Part shown: in pieces, positions 31,906-41,788 of the stretch
How positions within the stretch are numbered: position 1 is the stretch's first letter
Layout of the letters: the number at the start of each line of letters is the position of its first letter
Origin: Chondrus crispus
Taxonomy: Eukaryota > Rhodophyta > Florideophyceae > Gigartinales > Gigartinaceae
Reading direction: 5' to 3'
DNA: 64,000 nt
Assembly (NCBI RefSeq): GCF_000350225.1
Contig: NW_005178983.1
Location: 530,955-594,954, forward strand
The notes under the pieces: model-generated
The model's database searches: none
Seen by the model: the letters and a program-made list of their open reading frames with translations, nothing else
What the model was told of the DNA's origin: nothing
Program-made: the position numbers and the translations under genes

Positions 31906-32439
31906 TCGCCAAAGCCATGCTTGAGCGTGCATCTACGCGAGGAGGCGGACAAGGTGGCCCTTCAGCAGCTGCCCAGTTAGAGTGATGGTCCCCTCTGAGG
32001 GACCGTCGGCTGTAAAGGGAGAGGAGGGAAAATGGAACACCTGTATACGTGCCAAACACGTGGACACGTGTTTGGTCGTCACGTCAGTCGCTCCGAGACC
32101 TGTCATATCGTCGTTCATTTGGGGGCTTACGCTTCCCCACAATTCTGTGAAAATCCTTTCAAATATAATCTACACGTGTCCGAAAAATCTGTTTACGATT
32201 TTGCTCATGATGCTTGCGCAGTAGCTAACGCCGTTGATCAGGATGGGAGTGGTACAGCCGACCCTTCAGCGACAACTATGAGACAAAAAGACTTTTCCCT
32301 CACCGAATGCAAACGAAGAGCCTCGCTCTTTCGCGCTGCACTCGCAGTAATTGGCAAGCGACATGTTACATACAGCCGCTCAACTTCTGCATTTGTATCA
32401 CAGCACGCCTTCATCTGTGTCGCGTCTCGATATGTCGCA
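31906..32439. other. No gene supported between ORF1 and the Harbinger transposase
   Basis: Contains a short inverted repeat near 31988-32005 (GGTCCCTC.../GAGGGACC-type). No clear Harbinger terminal repeat could be paired with the right side. Confidence 0.35.
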
Positions 32440-33363
32440 AAACAACAACAGGTCAACTTTTTGTTGGACAGGTCAAATCGTATTGCTACTACTGACTTTT
32501 GGTTTAACTTCAACCGTTTTAGTGATATCGAAGCTTTGCGAAACTTCCGTTTTCGCGTTGGGGACATCAAAATCTCGTACCAGTTCTAGGGTGGCCCTCG
32601 TCCAAACGCCACACAACCCGTAACAGATATGGCGCGGATCCAATACTCGAACCATGCATACTTTTAAGACATGGAAGTGCCCGACCGCTGGGAAGACCTG
32701 GCATACCTATTCGGAAAGCATCCCTCCCAGATGTCTGAAATATTCTGGGAGGGGATGGAGCATTTCGTTCAGGCGCAGGGACATTTGGTGTTGGGGCCGG
32801 TTCCCGCACAGTACATAGAGAAGCGAGCGCAAGAGTTCGGCCAAGCCGTTAACGACAAAGGAGCAGCTATGCAAAACTGTATGGGATTTATTGACGATAC
32901 AGTGGTCGAGGTCGCTAGACCCAAAGTCTACATGCGGCAACTTGTCGTTTACAACGCTCATAAAAGAAAGCATTCATAAAAGTATCAGGCCGTAAACACG
33001 CCCGAAGGGATGATATTGCACGCGTATAGACCTGCAGAGGGTCGTCGTCATGATTGGTTTCTTTATGCGACGTGCGGTCTAGAGTCGAGCATGGGGCAGA
33101 TTATGCTCGTGAGTGGTACGCAGTACAAGATTTATGGAGGCTCAGGATACAACTGGCGCGTCTTTATGGAGGTCCCGTTTCAAGGCAGTGCTCTAAACAC
33201 GCACCAGAAGGTTTTCAACAGCTCGATGTCGGGAGTGCGAATAACTGTAGAATGGATCTTCAGAGAAGTCAAAATGTATTTCCCGATCATCGACACAAAG
33301 TGCAAGATGAAACTATGTGAATCTCATGTCAGTTTGCTATATATTGGGACTATGATGATGTGA
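32440..33363 (+). pseudogene. PIF/Harbinger-like DDE transposase relic
   Basis: A single plus frame with stops at 32587-32589, 32665-32667 and 32977-32979. The helix-turn-helix region reads NRFSDIEALRNF and VPDRWEDLAYLFGKHPSQMSEIFW. The DDE_Tnp_4-like core has CMGFIDDTVVEVARP (first aspartate), VVYNAHKRKHS, a region expected to hold the second aspartate but reading YGGSGYN, and RITVEWIFREVKMYF with the catalytic glutamate. The family motif there is usually GD-x-x-Y, so the aspartate appears to be replaced by glycine. Three stops and a lost catalytic residue make it dead. Its neighbour on minus (33652-34455) is the usual Myb-like partner of such elements. Confidence 0.75.
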
Positions 33364-33651
33364 AATTTGAGAAATTGTATGTACCCGAACCAGATTTCTG
33401 AGTACTTTAGGATGCGACCATGTGGCTTGGACGAATACATTCAGGAAAGACGTGGGTTTTTTGAGGAGTGAAGAACAAAGTCTTTTCCCGGCGAGCAGTA
33501 GGCGAGCACAACGGCGTTATGCAGCCCCGCAGGGAAGCCCCAGCGTTTACTTAGGCGACAACTATAGAACGAACACTGAATGACTCTCAATCCAAACTTT
33601 CCAAAACCTATATATGAGACGTACAAATCCCACTGAGCCTCAGTCCATCTT
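33364..33651. other. Short spacer between convergent Harbinger genes
   Basis: A spacer of 288 bp separating the 3' ends of the transposase relic and the Myb-like gene, as expected for the convergent two-gene layout of PIF/Harbinger elements. No other feature seen. Confidence 0.4.
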
Positions 33652-34455
33652 CTACTTCAGAATGTCCAACGTGATCTTAAACTTCTCTAGCTCGAGCTTT
33701 TGACCATCCTCACGCTCCTTTCGCCGCTCTTCACGTTGCTTCTGGCGCTCTTCTAGCTCTTGAGCATACTTCTCCTTCTGAAAGGCCAACTGGTCCACTT
33801 CAAGCTGAATTCTGGCCATATCAGCTTGTTTCAACTGCTCACCGAACAAACACAGCTCTCCACTGACGTCCATTATCCCCGCCTGAAGTTTCTTTCGGTT
33901 TTTTCTCCCGCTGCCCTCAACCCCATTCCCTCCACCGCTGCTCGCCCCACTGTCACTTGCCTCTTCTTCATTGTCTGAGCTGTTTCTTTTAGATTTTCGA
34001 CAAAGTGCCATCTCGACTACGCGTCTACCCATCATTTCCTTCTCTTCTTCTCGCTTGGTCTTCTCATTATTGTCTGCTTTCTTCTCCGTAAGAAAAGTGT
34101 CTCTCTCTTCTCGCATTTGAGATAAAGCCTGATAGAGCTCCCCCATCTCCCCTCCCGTGATACATGATAGACTTCTGTTTCTCTTATCGTCCACGTTAAA
34201 TTCCTCCTGCAGTCGTTTGTATCTGTCCTGTACGGCTTTCCAATTCACCTTCTGCGACATATGCGGGTTCAAATTAACTTTGCGAGCAACAGTTTCAAAC
34301 GACCTCTTCACGTTACCATAACCAGCGACATGAGCGCGCAACGCGGCCACTTCACGTACGATGATTAGGTCCTCCTCCGGTAGATAGTTCCCTCGCTTCC
34401 TAACACCTCGCAGATCCCTATCATCAGTGTTGCTGGCGTCTAAAACCTCCGCCAT
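33652..34455 (-). CDS. Myb/SANT-like DNA-binding protein of a Harbinger-type element
   Basis: Intact frame of 267 residues, ATG at 34455, TAG at 33652-33654. Residues about 20-95 form a trihelical Myb/SANT-like domain (YLPEEDLIIVREVAAL, FETVARKVNLN, VNWKAVQDRYKRLQEEF), followed by a charged linker, a Ser/Gly-rich KKR-containing segment that could be a nuclear signal (GRKNRKKL), and a long C-terminal coiled coil from about residue 205 (QLKQADMARIQ to the end, Glu/Lys/Arg-rich with QREERRKERE). In PIF/Harbinger elements a Myb-like protein binds the transposon ends and brings the transposase into the nucleus. It converges with the dead transposase at 32440-33363. It is undamaged although its partner carries three stops. 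Confidence 0.72.
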   Translation of the reverse strand: MAEVLDASNTDDRDLRGVRKRGNYLPEEDLIIVREVAALRAHVAGYGNVKRSFETVARKVNLNPHMSQKVNWKAVQDRYKRLQEEFNVDDKRNRSLSCITGGEMGELYQALSQMREERDTFLTEKKADNNEKTKREEEKEMMGRRVVEMALCRKSKRNSSDNEEEASDSGASSGGGNGVEGSGRKNRKKLQAGIMDVSGELCLFGEQLKQADMARIQLEVDQLAFQKEKYAQELEERQKQREERRKEREDGQKLELEKFKITLDILK

Positions 34456-34702
34456 GTCGCAGGTGACAGGAAAATCTGAACGTTTGATGGTGTGTTCTGC
34501 TGATCAGGACCGATCCTGCTCGAAGAAGAGTAACGAAACCTCGAAATTGCGCCAAAACGTAAAGACACCTGTCGTAAAATTTAGGCAGAATTGCCGTGAG
34601 CAAATGGTCACTATTCCGCCACTCTGCTCACGTAGAGAACCAGAATTCTGTGAACATTGAAAGCACTGCAATGTTCTGCGCGATTTTTCGCTCATATTCG
34701 GC
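34456..34702. other. Probable right end of the Harbinger element
   Basis: Includes a short inverted repeat, CGTGAGCA/TGCTCACG (34592-34630), that may be part of the terminal region. No matching left end could be paired by eye. Confidence 0.3.
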
Positions 34703-35322
34703 TCATGAACGGCAGCGTAAGCTCCCTATTGTCGCAGGGCGAGGGGAGAGACTTGCATCGCCTGGAGCCCAACGTCACAATGCACAGCGATGCTACAGAC
34801 GTGGTATTCGGGGGAATGCTTGACGCGGGATTGATGGCGGCTGGTACTCCGGGTTTTTGGGAGGGCCACGGCTTCTGGACAGCTCAAGACCGCGCGGAGA
34901 GCATCATTTTGAGGGAACTACGGGCAGTGCGGCTTTTACTGCAACGGCACTTCGCCGCGTATGTGTCCCGGCCACACGTTCGCCGCTTGCTACTACACGA
35001 AGACAGCCAGGCGGTTGTTTACGTGCTGAACGCGATGGTCTCCGCGTCCAAGCCGCTGATGAGCGTGTTGCGCCGCCTGCAGCGTATGATGGCTGTTCTA
35101 GGGGTAGCGATCGAGGAGCGTTGGCTCCCCTCCGCGGTGAACCGTTACGCGGAGGCCCTGTCCCGGACGTGCGACTCAGGCGACGTGAGGGCCACGGACC
35201 GTTTACTGTCCTCAATCCGGCGCGAATGTCGCTTGGACCACGTCGTGTTTTCCCATCCTCCCTTTGGGGAGACGCTCGTCACGCGCCGCAAGTATCTAAC
35301 TACGAAGATGGAGGAGAACTAG
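34703..35322 (+). pseudogene. DIRS-like RNase H domain
   Basis: The open frame reads LEPNVTMHSDATDVVFGG (first acidic residue of RNase H), then a segment ending ESIILRELRAVRLLL (second, glutamate), LLLHEDSQAVVYVLNAM (third, aspartate) and ERWLPSAVNRYAEALSR (the last, usually A-D-x-LSR). This pattern with HSDAS and D-N/S-x-A-V is typical of RNase H in DIRS and other tyrosine-recombinase retroelements. The RT that should precede it is missing; the sequence upstream is Harbinger-related. The frame ends at 35320-35322, with the recombinase frame already open. Confidence 0.65.
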
Positions 35323-36355
35323 GGCCATGGACGGGAGAGGCTCTGGAAGCCACCCTTAGATCTACTTCCGGTCGTGGGGCGCAAGATAGCATCGGATGGG
35401 GGACGCGGGGTGTTGTTGGCCCCTCACTGACCAGTGCAAGCGTGGTTCGCACGCTTGAGCGAGCAAGCCACCGACTTTCACCTGCTGCGACCCACCGTCG
35501 ACGTCCCACTGCTTCTCGGAAGCTCACGCCCGATGAGCGACGCATGGGAAGTCGTCCTGGCAGTGATCGCGTGAGGGATTTATGGCAAGTGGGCATTCGC
35601 CATGCGGTGCTCTCGCGCGCGGGTGAGGGGCGGACGGGTGCAGCGCAGGCTGCGGTATATCTGCTTGTTGGGCATGGATGGGCGTCGAAAACGTGGAACA
35701 CGCGTAGCAGTCAGGTCAAGACGTGGTTACTATTCTGTGACGAGGAGGACCGCGACCAGCTTCCAGTGACTGAAGGAGGTGTGTTGGCGTACCTGGGGTA
35801 CCTCTTTCTGGAAGGCCGGATCGGCCCGAGCTCAGTTCGGCAGTACGTCTCGGCGGTGTCCCGCTTCCATGTGCTGCAAGGTCTCGAGTCCCCGACACGC
35901 ACGATACCTGTAAGGGCAATGATCCAGGCTTACATCAGTAAGACTGAGTCAGATCGCCCCACACAGTCCACCCGTATTGGATTGAGTACTGATATTGTCA
36001 GAAAGATTGGGGCCTGCGGTCTGGGATCGGGATCGTGGCGGATGTGGGTTCTTGCCGCATGGTGGTTTTTGCATTTATTTTCCAATGTCGGGCCATTTCA
36101 GCTGCACACGCGGCTGAGGCTGACAGTTCTGTAACATCTGCTTCTATTTCAGTCACAATCACGCGCCGGAAGGGGAGATCGCATCGTCGCCCATTGCTTC
36201 TCTCCTACCCGTCCAGAAATGCATGGGCCGTATCACTTAGCCCGATTGACTTGCTGCGCAAGTGGAATGACGTCCGACCATACTCAGCTCCAGTGGCTAG
36301 CGTAGCGGTCAAGACTGCTGAAGCAACGACATTGGCGTCCGGAAGAGATACCTAA
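35323..36355 (+). pseudogene. DIRS-like tyrosine recombinase, truncated
   Basis: In the frame open to 36134: a linker, then the core-binding SAM-like domain of tyrosine recombinases (SSQVKTWLLFCDEEDRDQL, GVLAYLGYLFLEGRIGPSSV, QYVSAVSRFH), a helix typical before the catalytic domain, and WVLAAWWFLHL. A frame change near 36070 moves to AFIFQCRAISAAHAAEAD, where the first catalytic arginine would lie. The H-x-x-R box and the catalytic tyrosine are not found before homology is lost around 36355. In an intact element this enzyme circularises and inserts the cDNA without target duplication. Here only the DNA-binding half survives. Confidence 0.65.
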
Positions 36356-36419
36356 ATATCAATAGCTACTCCGTGGGTCGTTGCGCTCGGCACAACGTGG
36401 CTCGTCGGCGACGACAAGA

Positions 36420-36700
36420 GCAGTATCGGCCGCGCTACTCAGTACAAGCCCTGGAGTACTCTGTTGGCCTAGTGAGTCCATCGGGCCCAGGAGCAATTTA
36501 TACGGGCACACACTGCTCGATTTCTTTCTCACGTGCCTCCCACCAAACCAACTCCGTGCTATAATGACTCTTACAAACGGGAGCCTACTTGAAAAGAATC
36601 TGTTGCCAATTACGGATATTAAATTGGTGATATTCTTTGGCACTATGATACTCTGCACCCTGTGTCAGTGCATTGCAGTGGACACACTCGACGACGATGG
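36420..36700 (+). pseudogene. Possible piggyBac-like transposase N-terminal relic
   Basis: One frame reads LLDFFLTCLPPNQLRAIMTL, TNGSLLEKNLLPITDIK and LVIFFGTMILCTL. The sequence F-x-x-x-P...L...TN...T...L...FFG-x-M-I resembles the start of the PGBD/DDE_Tnp_1_7 domain. No catalytic residues are covered. Weak call based on one short block. Confidence 0.3.
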
Positions 36701-36849
36701 CGTAAATATCGCTCTACAACACGCAGTATGTCCAATCAGTACCAGGGTGTTCTCAACCCTCTGTCTGGGTAAGTCAGAGGGTTCGCGCGGGTCGCGGGTA
36801 GAGACGCGGTATCCGCAGAGGACTGCACTCCGGCTGGAGGCTGGAGTGC

Positions 36850-37852
36850 ACTAGAAAGAGTAAACGGGAACAAGAAAATTTAAGGAAGAACGAAGAGAAA
36901 GAGTACAGTAGAAAAGTTGAAGTAGGGCAAAAAGTAAAGGAAAACAGGAAAAAGGGTGACGACGAAGGGTGCAGGTACCAGACTTATCCGACTAGATAGA
37001 AAACCATGGAGGATCTTACTAGAGATGGGGTCCGATCACATGATGCCTCTTTACAGTAGCCTCCTATGGCACCCGACCTATATAGGCTGAGCGTCGTCGT
37101 CGGCGTCGGTTATTAAATGGGTAATAATTAATTATTAATAATCGCCATTAAAATTGCCACTTGTAGAGCACTGACCGCCCCACTCAATAGCGGGGCTGTA
37201 TTGTAACACACGCGGCATAACACACTATCATAAGTGATTTACTATGTGTAACCGTGTACACTAACCACCGACCTCGTCCGGGTGTAAGCTCCATGGAGCC
37301 CTGTCGAAGTACTGACAGTCGTAACCCACGTGTACCTGTGTAATTCCCGGCGGGTACTCGTGTCATACCCCACGTATACCCATGTCCCGCCAACACGTAT
37401 CACGAGTGTCATACCCCTTTATTTTAGATAGTTATAATTATTTTATTCCGACGTTGACTTCTATATAGGCGACGTCCGACCCTAAGTAAAACACCACGAA
37501 TCCTTGGTTCTACGTCCTGAGTCTTTTGAGTTGGGAGTTGTAGCCTCGAGCTTAGTATTGTCCTACCGCTATACTACGCCAGCTTATCTACTTCGCTCAG
37601 TTCCCACCTACCTCTATTGCGGGCGACCCCGGTTCCCTGCAGTACTCGCGTACGCCAGCTTGCCCCTACCACTCCGCCCCTCCTGTGCGTGCCCTTTACC
37701 TCCTTTTTCTTTTCTAATTCCATACTGCGCATAGCGCCCGGGTCCGTATCGGTTCCTTACCAGTGGTCCCCCGGAACCACCAACGCGCCCCGAACGCCCG
37801 CGCTCTGCTACAGGGGGATCCAACCTTCCTCCCCATCAGTGCACGATATTTT
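36850..37852 (+). repeat. Probable LTR or leader of a degenerate LTR element (cut by a solo LTR)
   Basis: No coding content. Two TATA-like words, TATATAGG near 37079 and 37466, and A+T-rich blocks precede the primer-binding site found at 38556 once the solo LTR (37853-38551) is removed. A candidate LTR start is TGTATTG at 37197; no second copy exists in the window, so the ends cannot be proven. Confidence 0.4.
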
Positions 37853-38551
37853 TGCAGCGTAAACACCCCCAAACGACTGAGGGTGTATGCACAGTCCGTC
37901 GTAGACCCCGTTCGAACGGGAAGACGGGTGAAGCACCAGCTAACGAGGCAGGGAAGCGGGCCCTAGTAGCGGTGTGGTAGAGCGGGGCGGTCGGGGATGA
38001 GCGTCGCGCGGGCCGATCTACGCCTCGACGCCCCAGTGCAGCGCTGGGTAACGTACCAGCGCTGACGGGCGGAGGCGGATCTAGGCTCGCTCGCGTACGC
38101 GTGTGTCCCCTACCCGCTTCCTCCCTTCTAACGCGCGCGAAGGCGAAGGCGCGTGGTTAGAATAAGCTTGGTCGACTGACCTTGGCGGTCGGTTGAGGAC
38201 AAGTCCGTGCTTGTCCCCCTACCCCGCCGTCGGTCCGCTCCATATTTAATATACAAAACAATCTATCATAACATTACAGTACCGAGGTACTGTAGTGGGC
38301 TACTGTAGTGCAGGTCGGCCTGCACTGTAATGCTGTCAGCTATGTCGAGGCTGACAGTACACGTATTACCCGTGGTGCGTGCGGGCTTCGTTCGGGCGCG
38401 GTACACGTGTGCAGGTGTATGCGCGTGTCCCTTGTCCCCGTGGTGTACACGCGGATCCGCGCGGTTGTACTGTAGAGCGTCGGGCTCTACATTATGGGAT
38501 CCCGTTGTTGATCTAATCTAACTAAAAAGCCCTAGGGGGGATTATACTACA
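37853..38551 (-). repeat. Solo LTR of the chromovirus family (699 bp)
   Basis: Full-length relative of the 700-bp LTRs: TGCAGCGTAAACACC at the left, GATTATACTACA at the right. It is flanked by a perfect 5-bp duplication ATTTT (37848-37852 and 38552-38556) with no internal element attached. It is the product of recombination between two LTRs. The stem-loop array is conserved at 38272-38491 with a few mismatches. Confidence 0.9.
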
Positions 38552-38555
38552 ATTT

Positions 38556-38568
38556 TGGTCTCCCGACC
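38556..38568 (+). promoter_or_regulatory. Primer-binding site of the interrupted LTR element
   Basis: TGGTCTCCCGACC, identical to the chromovirus site at 28633-28645, here on plus. It lies directly at the right edge of the solo-LTR target duplication and in front of Gag-like sequence, so it belongs to the pre-existing element, not to the solo LTR. Confidence 0.6.
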
Positions 38569-38658
38569 AAGAACTCGACGGAGTGTCACTTACCCCTTAT
38601 CGTTTTTGGTCGTTGGTGTTCTTCTTCTGTCTGCGCACGTGTCAACAAGCTCAAGGCT

Positions 38659-39928
38659 ATGGTATCTGGGTCCGAATCGTCCCGTGAAACCCGTCTTCGA
38701 GACGTACCACCGCCCGTTGTGGCGTGGATCAGTCGGAGTTGCCATGAGGCCCTCCGAGAAGCCGAAAGATTTACGCTCAACACTCTAAGGCACCATCAAT
38801 GCTGCGAGAAAACTTCCAGACTTTTATTGAGGAACCTATCGAAACATAAGCCGATATCCACGCCGCGCGAGAGCGCGATCGACTATCCGCCTTAGAAAGC
38901 ATATTTACCAGGGCCTGACAGGCGGGTATATCTGCCACAGTCAAAGAGGCGATCACTGCTCTGAAACAAGAGATTGCTACCGTGACGCGTTCCTCCGCGG
39001 AGGAGCTTACTGCCCTTCGTCAGGAAATTTCCATCGCTAAGACGCAACGCTTCGATCCGTTGCTTGGTCCCCAGGGCGGATCGCAGACGCAAAACCCAAC
39101 CACTGCTGCTGCAAACTCCCCGACTGCAGTGGCAGTCGCAATGCTCTCCCCTACTGAGATGTTACCTCCGTTGAACAAGAATTTTTCTTCTCCAACGTGA
39201 CGATTCCGGCACTACAAACCACGGGGATACCGGTCCCTTTCATGGCGACCGCTCCCCAATACTCCGGCAACCCGTATGCGTAGGAGACCGCGGCCGGAGC
39301 CTCCTGCGAGGGAGTCTCCACCGGAGCTCACCACCTCGAAGGTGATTTACCCAACCAGAATTTACTCGGAGGGAACCCCAACCTAGGGGGAAGTTCAGAC
39401 GACAACAGGAGTGGACGACGAAAAACTCGGACGACGAAGTCCAAACCCAGTCGGAAGGATCGGAAGGCTCACCATCGCAAAGGACGAAAGGGTACCAACC
39501 TAGCTGAGGACTCGCCCTCGGGATACTCGCGCCCGTCCTCGTCATCTTCCTCTGGCTGCTAATCCGATTCCGAGGCAGAGTCGCTCACGGTGCCAACGCC
39601 GACTTTCGGGCCCAAACAGAAACGTAACTCTGTTTGGAAGACGACGAAAAACCGGCTCTGGGGTGTGTAAACCTACCGAGCGTATCGCTCCGTGGATACT
39701 GATCAGACCTTGGACGACAAAGTCTACGGTGCCACCGGCAAGATTGTACAGTACCTCCTCTTCATTATCGGGGAGTGTAAATTCAGCGCGTTGGATCCTA
39801 TCAGTGTCATCAGTTTCCTTTCTCGTCGCAAGAAATCGTTTTACAACGCCAATGTGACCGAGGCGATGGCCCTGATGGCGCTGCCCCACCTGCTGTTACC
39901 GCCCGCCAAGGAGGCGTTTCAGTCCTAA
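38659..39928 (+). pseudogene. Gag-like fragments of the interrupted LTR element
   Basis: Three open pieces in changing frames: 38659-38895 (charged, helical, with HEALREAERFTLNTL), 38982-39200 (SSAEELTALRQEISIAKTQ, then Ala/Pro/Thr-rich) and 39692-39928 (DDKVYGATGKIVQYLL, then FLSRRKKSFYNANVTEAMAL). Position after a primer site, composition (coiled coil, low-complexity linker, helical capsid-like part) and decay fit a Gag. I see no zinc knuckle, protease or RT, and sequence after about 40050 becomes A+T-rich repeats. Gag assignment is by position and composition only. Confidence 0.4.
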
Positions 39929-40059
39929 CGCGGACTTCACCACAAATCTCAAGGGATCGCGAACTGGGCCGCCGCGGTCAATTGGCTCTTACGCACGTAT
40001 GCGGCGAACGTCGAGATTGAGCGGGTCCCACTGCGGAGGCAAAGTACCAGGAACAACAA

Positions 40060-40960
40060 TACTTGTAGTATTCCGAAACATTAAAGTAATATCGTGTCAT
40101 GATATATGTAATGTTTTTGGACGATACGTTTTTGGGATACAAGAATAGTATTGTCCGGACACCAATACATCAGCATTCCAGGAATGATAATAAAACGTCC
40201 GTGTACGATGAAAACATCAGAATTCGGGTACCACTTGCATCAGCCGCGAACAATAGATATAATGTCATTGTAAACATTATAACGTCAACAAGGGACGTTA
40301 CTTATAATGTGTTATTAAAACACTATACTTAGCGTATGTGAATATTATAGGCACTGTTTATTGAAACGATAAATGAATCATTTCAGCACACTACATATAA
40401 TTATATTAGATGGCACTAAATGCAACGTGCAGAAACGTTAAATATAATGTTCCTTGAAACACTTTAAACATTGTCCAACGACAATATAAAATATTCATTT
40501 ATTGTATTATTCCTTATATCGTACAGAAACGTGAAATATAACGTTCGGATAAACACTGGTAATGTTGTCCAACGACAATATATATCAGTAATATTTTGAA
40601 TTATTACTTTCATCGTTCTGTGCACGTTACATGCAATATGTAGGAATAGCAATAAACGTATCGTCCGTGAACACTATAATCGTGGTTTTCAGAAGTAATA
40701 CTTATATTGGTTTTGGATGGTAGTTGACACATGTTCTGAGACGACAGTATAATGTTGCTGGACGACATTTTTAGTGTTTAGGAATTGGTAATGTAATGTT
40801 TTGGGGACTACAATTGCAATGGTTGTAAAGCACTAAACTAAATGTAAGGAATGATAACGGAATCGCTGCCTGACGACACTGTTGATGGATGTGAAAACAA
40901 GCGTTTCATAGGCCAGTACCTACATATATTATCAATATTGATGCAGCTGCAACAGACACA
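40060..40960. repeat. A+T-rich degenerate repeat region
   Basis: Diverged repeats built around TGTCCAACGACAATAT (for example 40473 and 40567), AACGTT/ATAACGT words and TAATGTT. The region differs sharply in base composition from the surrounding G+C-rich DNA. No open frame is supported. It ends with an 11-bp-arm palindrome (ACAGACACAAC/GTTGTGTCTGT, 40952-40974). Confidence 0.65.
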
Positions 40961-41203
40961 ACAGTTGTGTCTGTCGACGATCGTCTTCGTCATGCCTGAG
41001 GATGTTTTTCATCGACATGGCCGCGGATAGTCGTCTTCGTCCTGCCGCAGATGGCGGTTTTTGGGCGGTAGAGCCTGTTAGCTGTGCCCCTGAAATTCGC
41101 AGCACTTTCAGGTTGTTGACTTTTGCCGGCGATTGGTCACTCTCTTTCGTGGCACTAGGAGGATCATATCACGTGCGGGATAGTTGTGAAGTTTCGTTAG
41201 TAT

Positions 41204-41273
41204 CTCACTGTGGATCGTGTCGCCTGCGGTGATGGTAGCTCACTGTGGATCGTGTCGCCTGCGGTGATGGTAG
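41204..41273 (+). repeat. Perfect 35-bp tandem duplication
   Basis: The unit beginning CTCACTGTGGATCGTG and ending GATGGTAG occurs twice, at 41204-41238 and 41239-41273, without mismatch. Degenerate partial copies (CACATTGTGGATC) follow near 41288. Confidence 0.85.
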
Positions 41274-41652
41274 CTTAATGTTGATAGCACATTGTGGATC
41301 TCATCCACTGGGAGGGTGGTGGCACTACGGCGTTGGTATCACGCTGCTCATGGATGTTTTGGGCTTAAGGGCAGCTCAAAGGATGCGTGAAACGTACTTA
41401 TAGGGATTCGGGAATACATTTGGAGCTCGAATGTATTCTCCAGCGCTATAAACGTGAGCCGGTTGTGACCTAAATTGGGTTCTTACGACGAAACGGATGA
41501 TGCTGCACCAATAAAACGTCATTTCCGTTTTGTCCATGGGATGGGCACGTAAAGCACAGCACAGGTGTAGAGCAACTCGAGTTGGAAGCCAATGACCTGC
41601 AAAATATGTTTACAGAATTTCAGTCTGCCAATTTGCAGGTGTGATTGACGCA

Positions 41653-41706
41653 TGTAATCCAAGCTGATATCAGACTGTCAACAGTCTGATATCAGCCTGG
41701 ATTACA
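41653..41706. repeat. Long hairpin, 26-bp arms, 2-base loop
   Basis: Left arm 41653-41678, loop CA, right arm 41681-41706, with a single mismatch; the inner 16 bp (GCTGATATCAGACTGT) pair perfectly. It lies 83 bp before the transposase-like gene at 41789 and could be a subterminal inverted repeat, a cruciform binding site or a terminator of upstream transcription. Confidence 0.85.
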
Positions 41707-41788
41707 TTCACATTCATGAAATACGAGTCTGGTATGAGGTGGCTCCAATTTCAATCTCATCCGATGTCTTCCTCGCTTCTAACAGCTA

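Noticed and set aside
37853-38551. Reading the LTR at 37853 as the 5' LTR of the Gag-like sequence to its right
   Set aside because: Its orientation is opposite to what the primer site at 38556 would need, when compared with the other two LTR/primer pairs, and perfect ATTTT duplications flank the LTR itself. It is a solo LTR inserted there.
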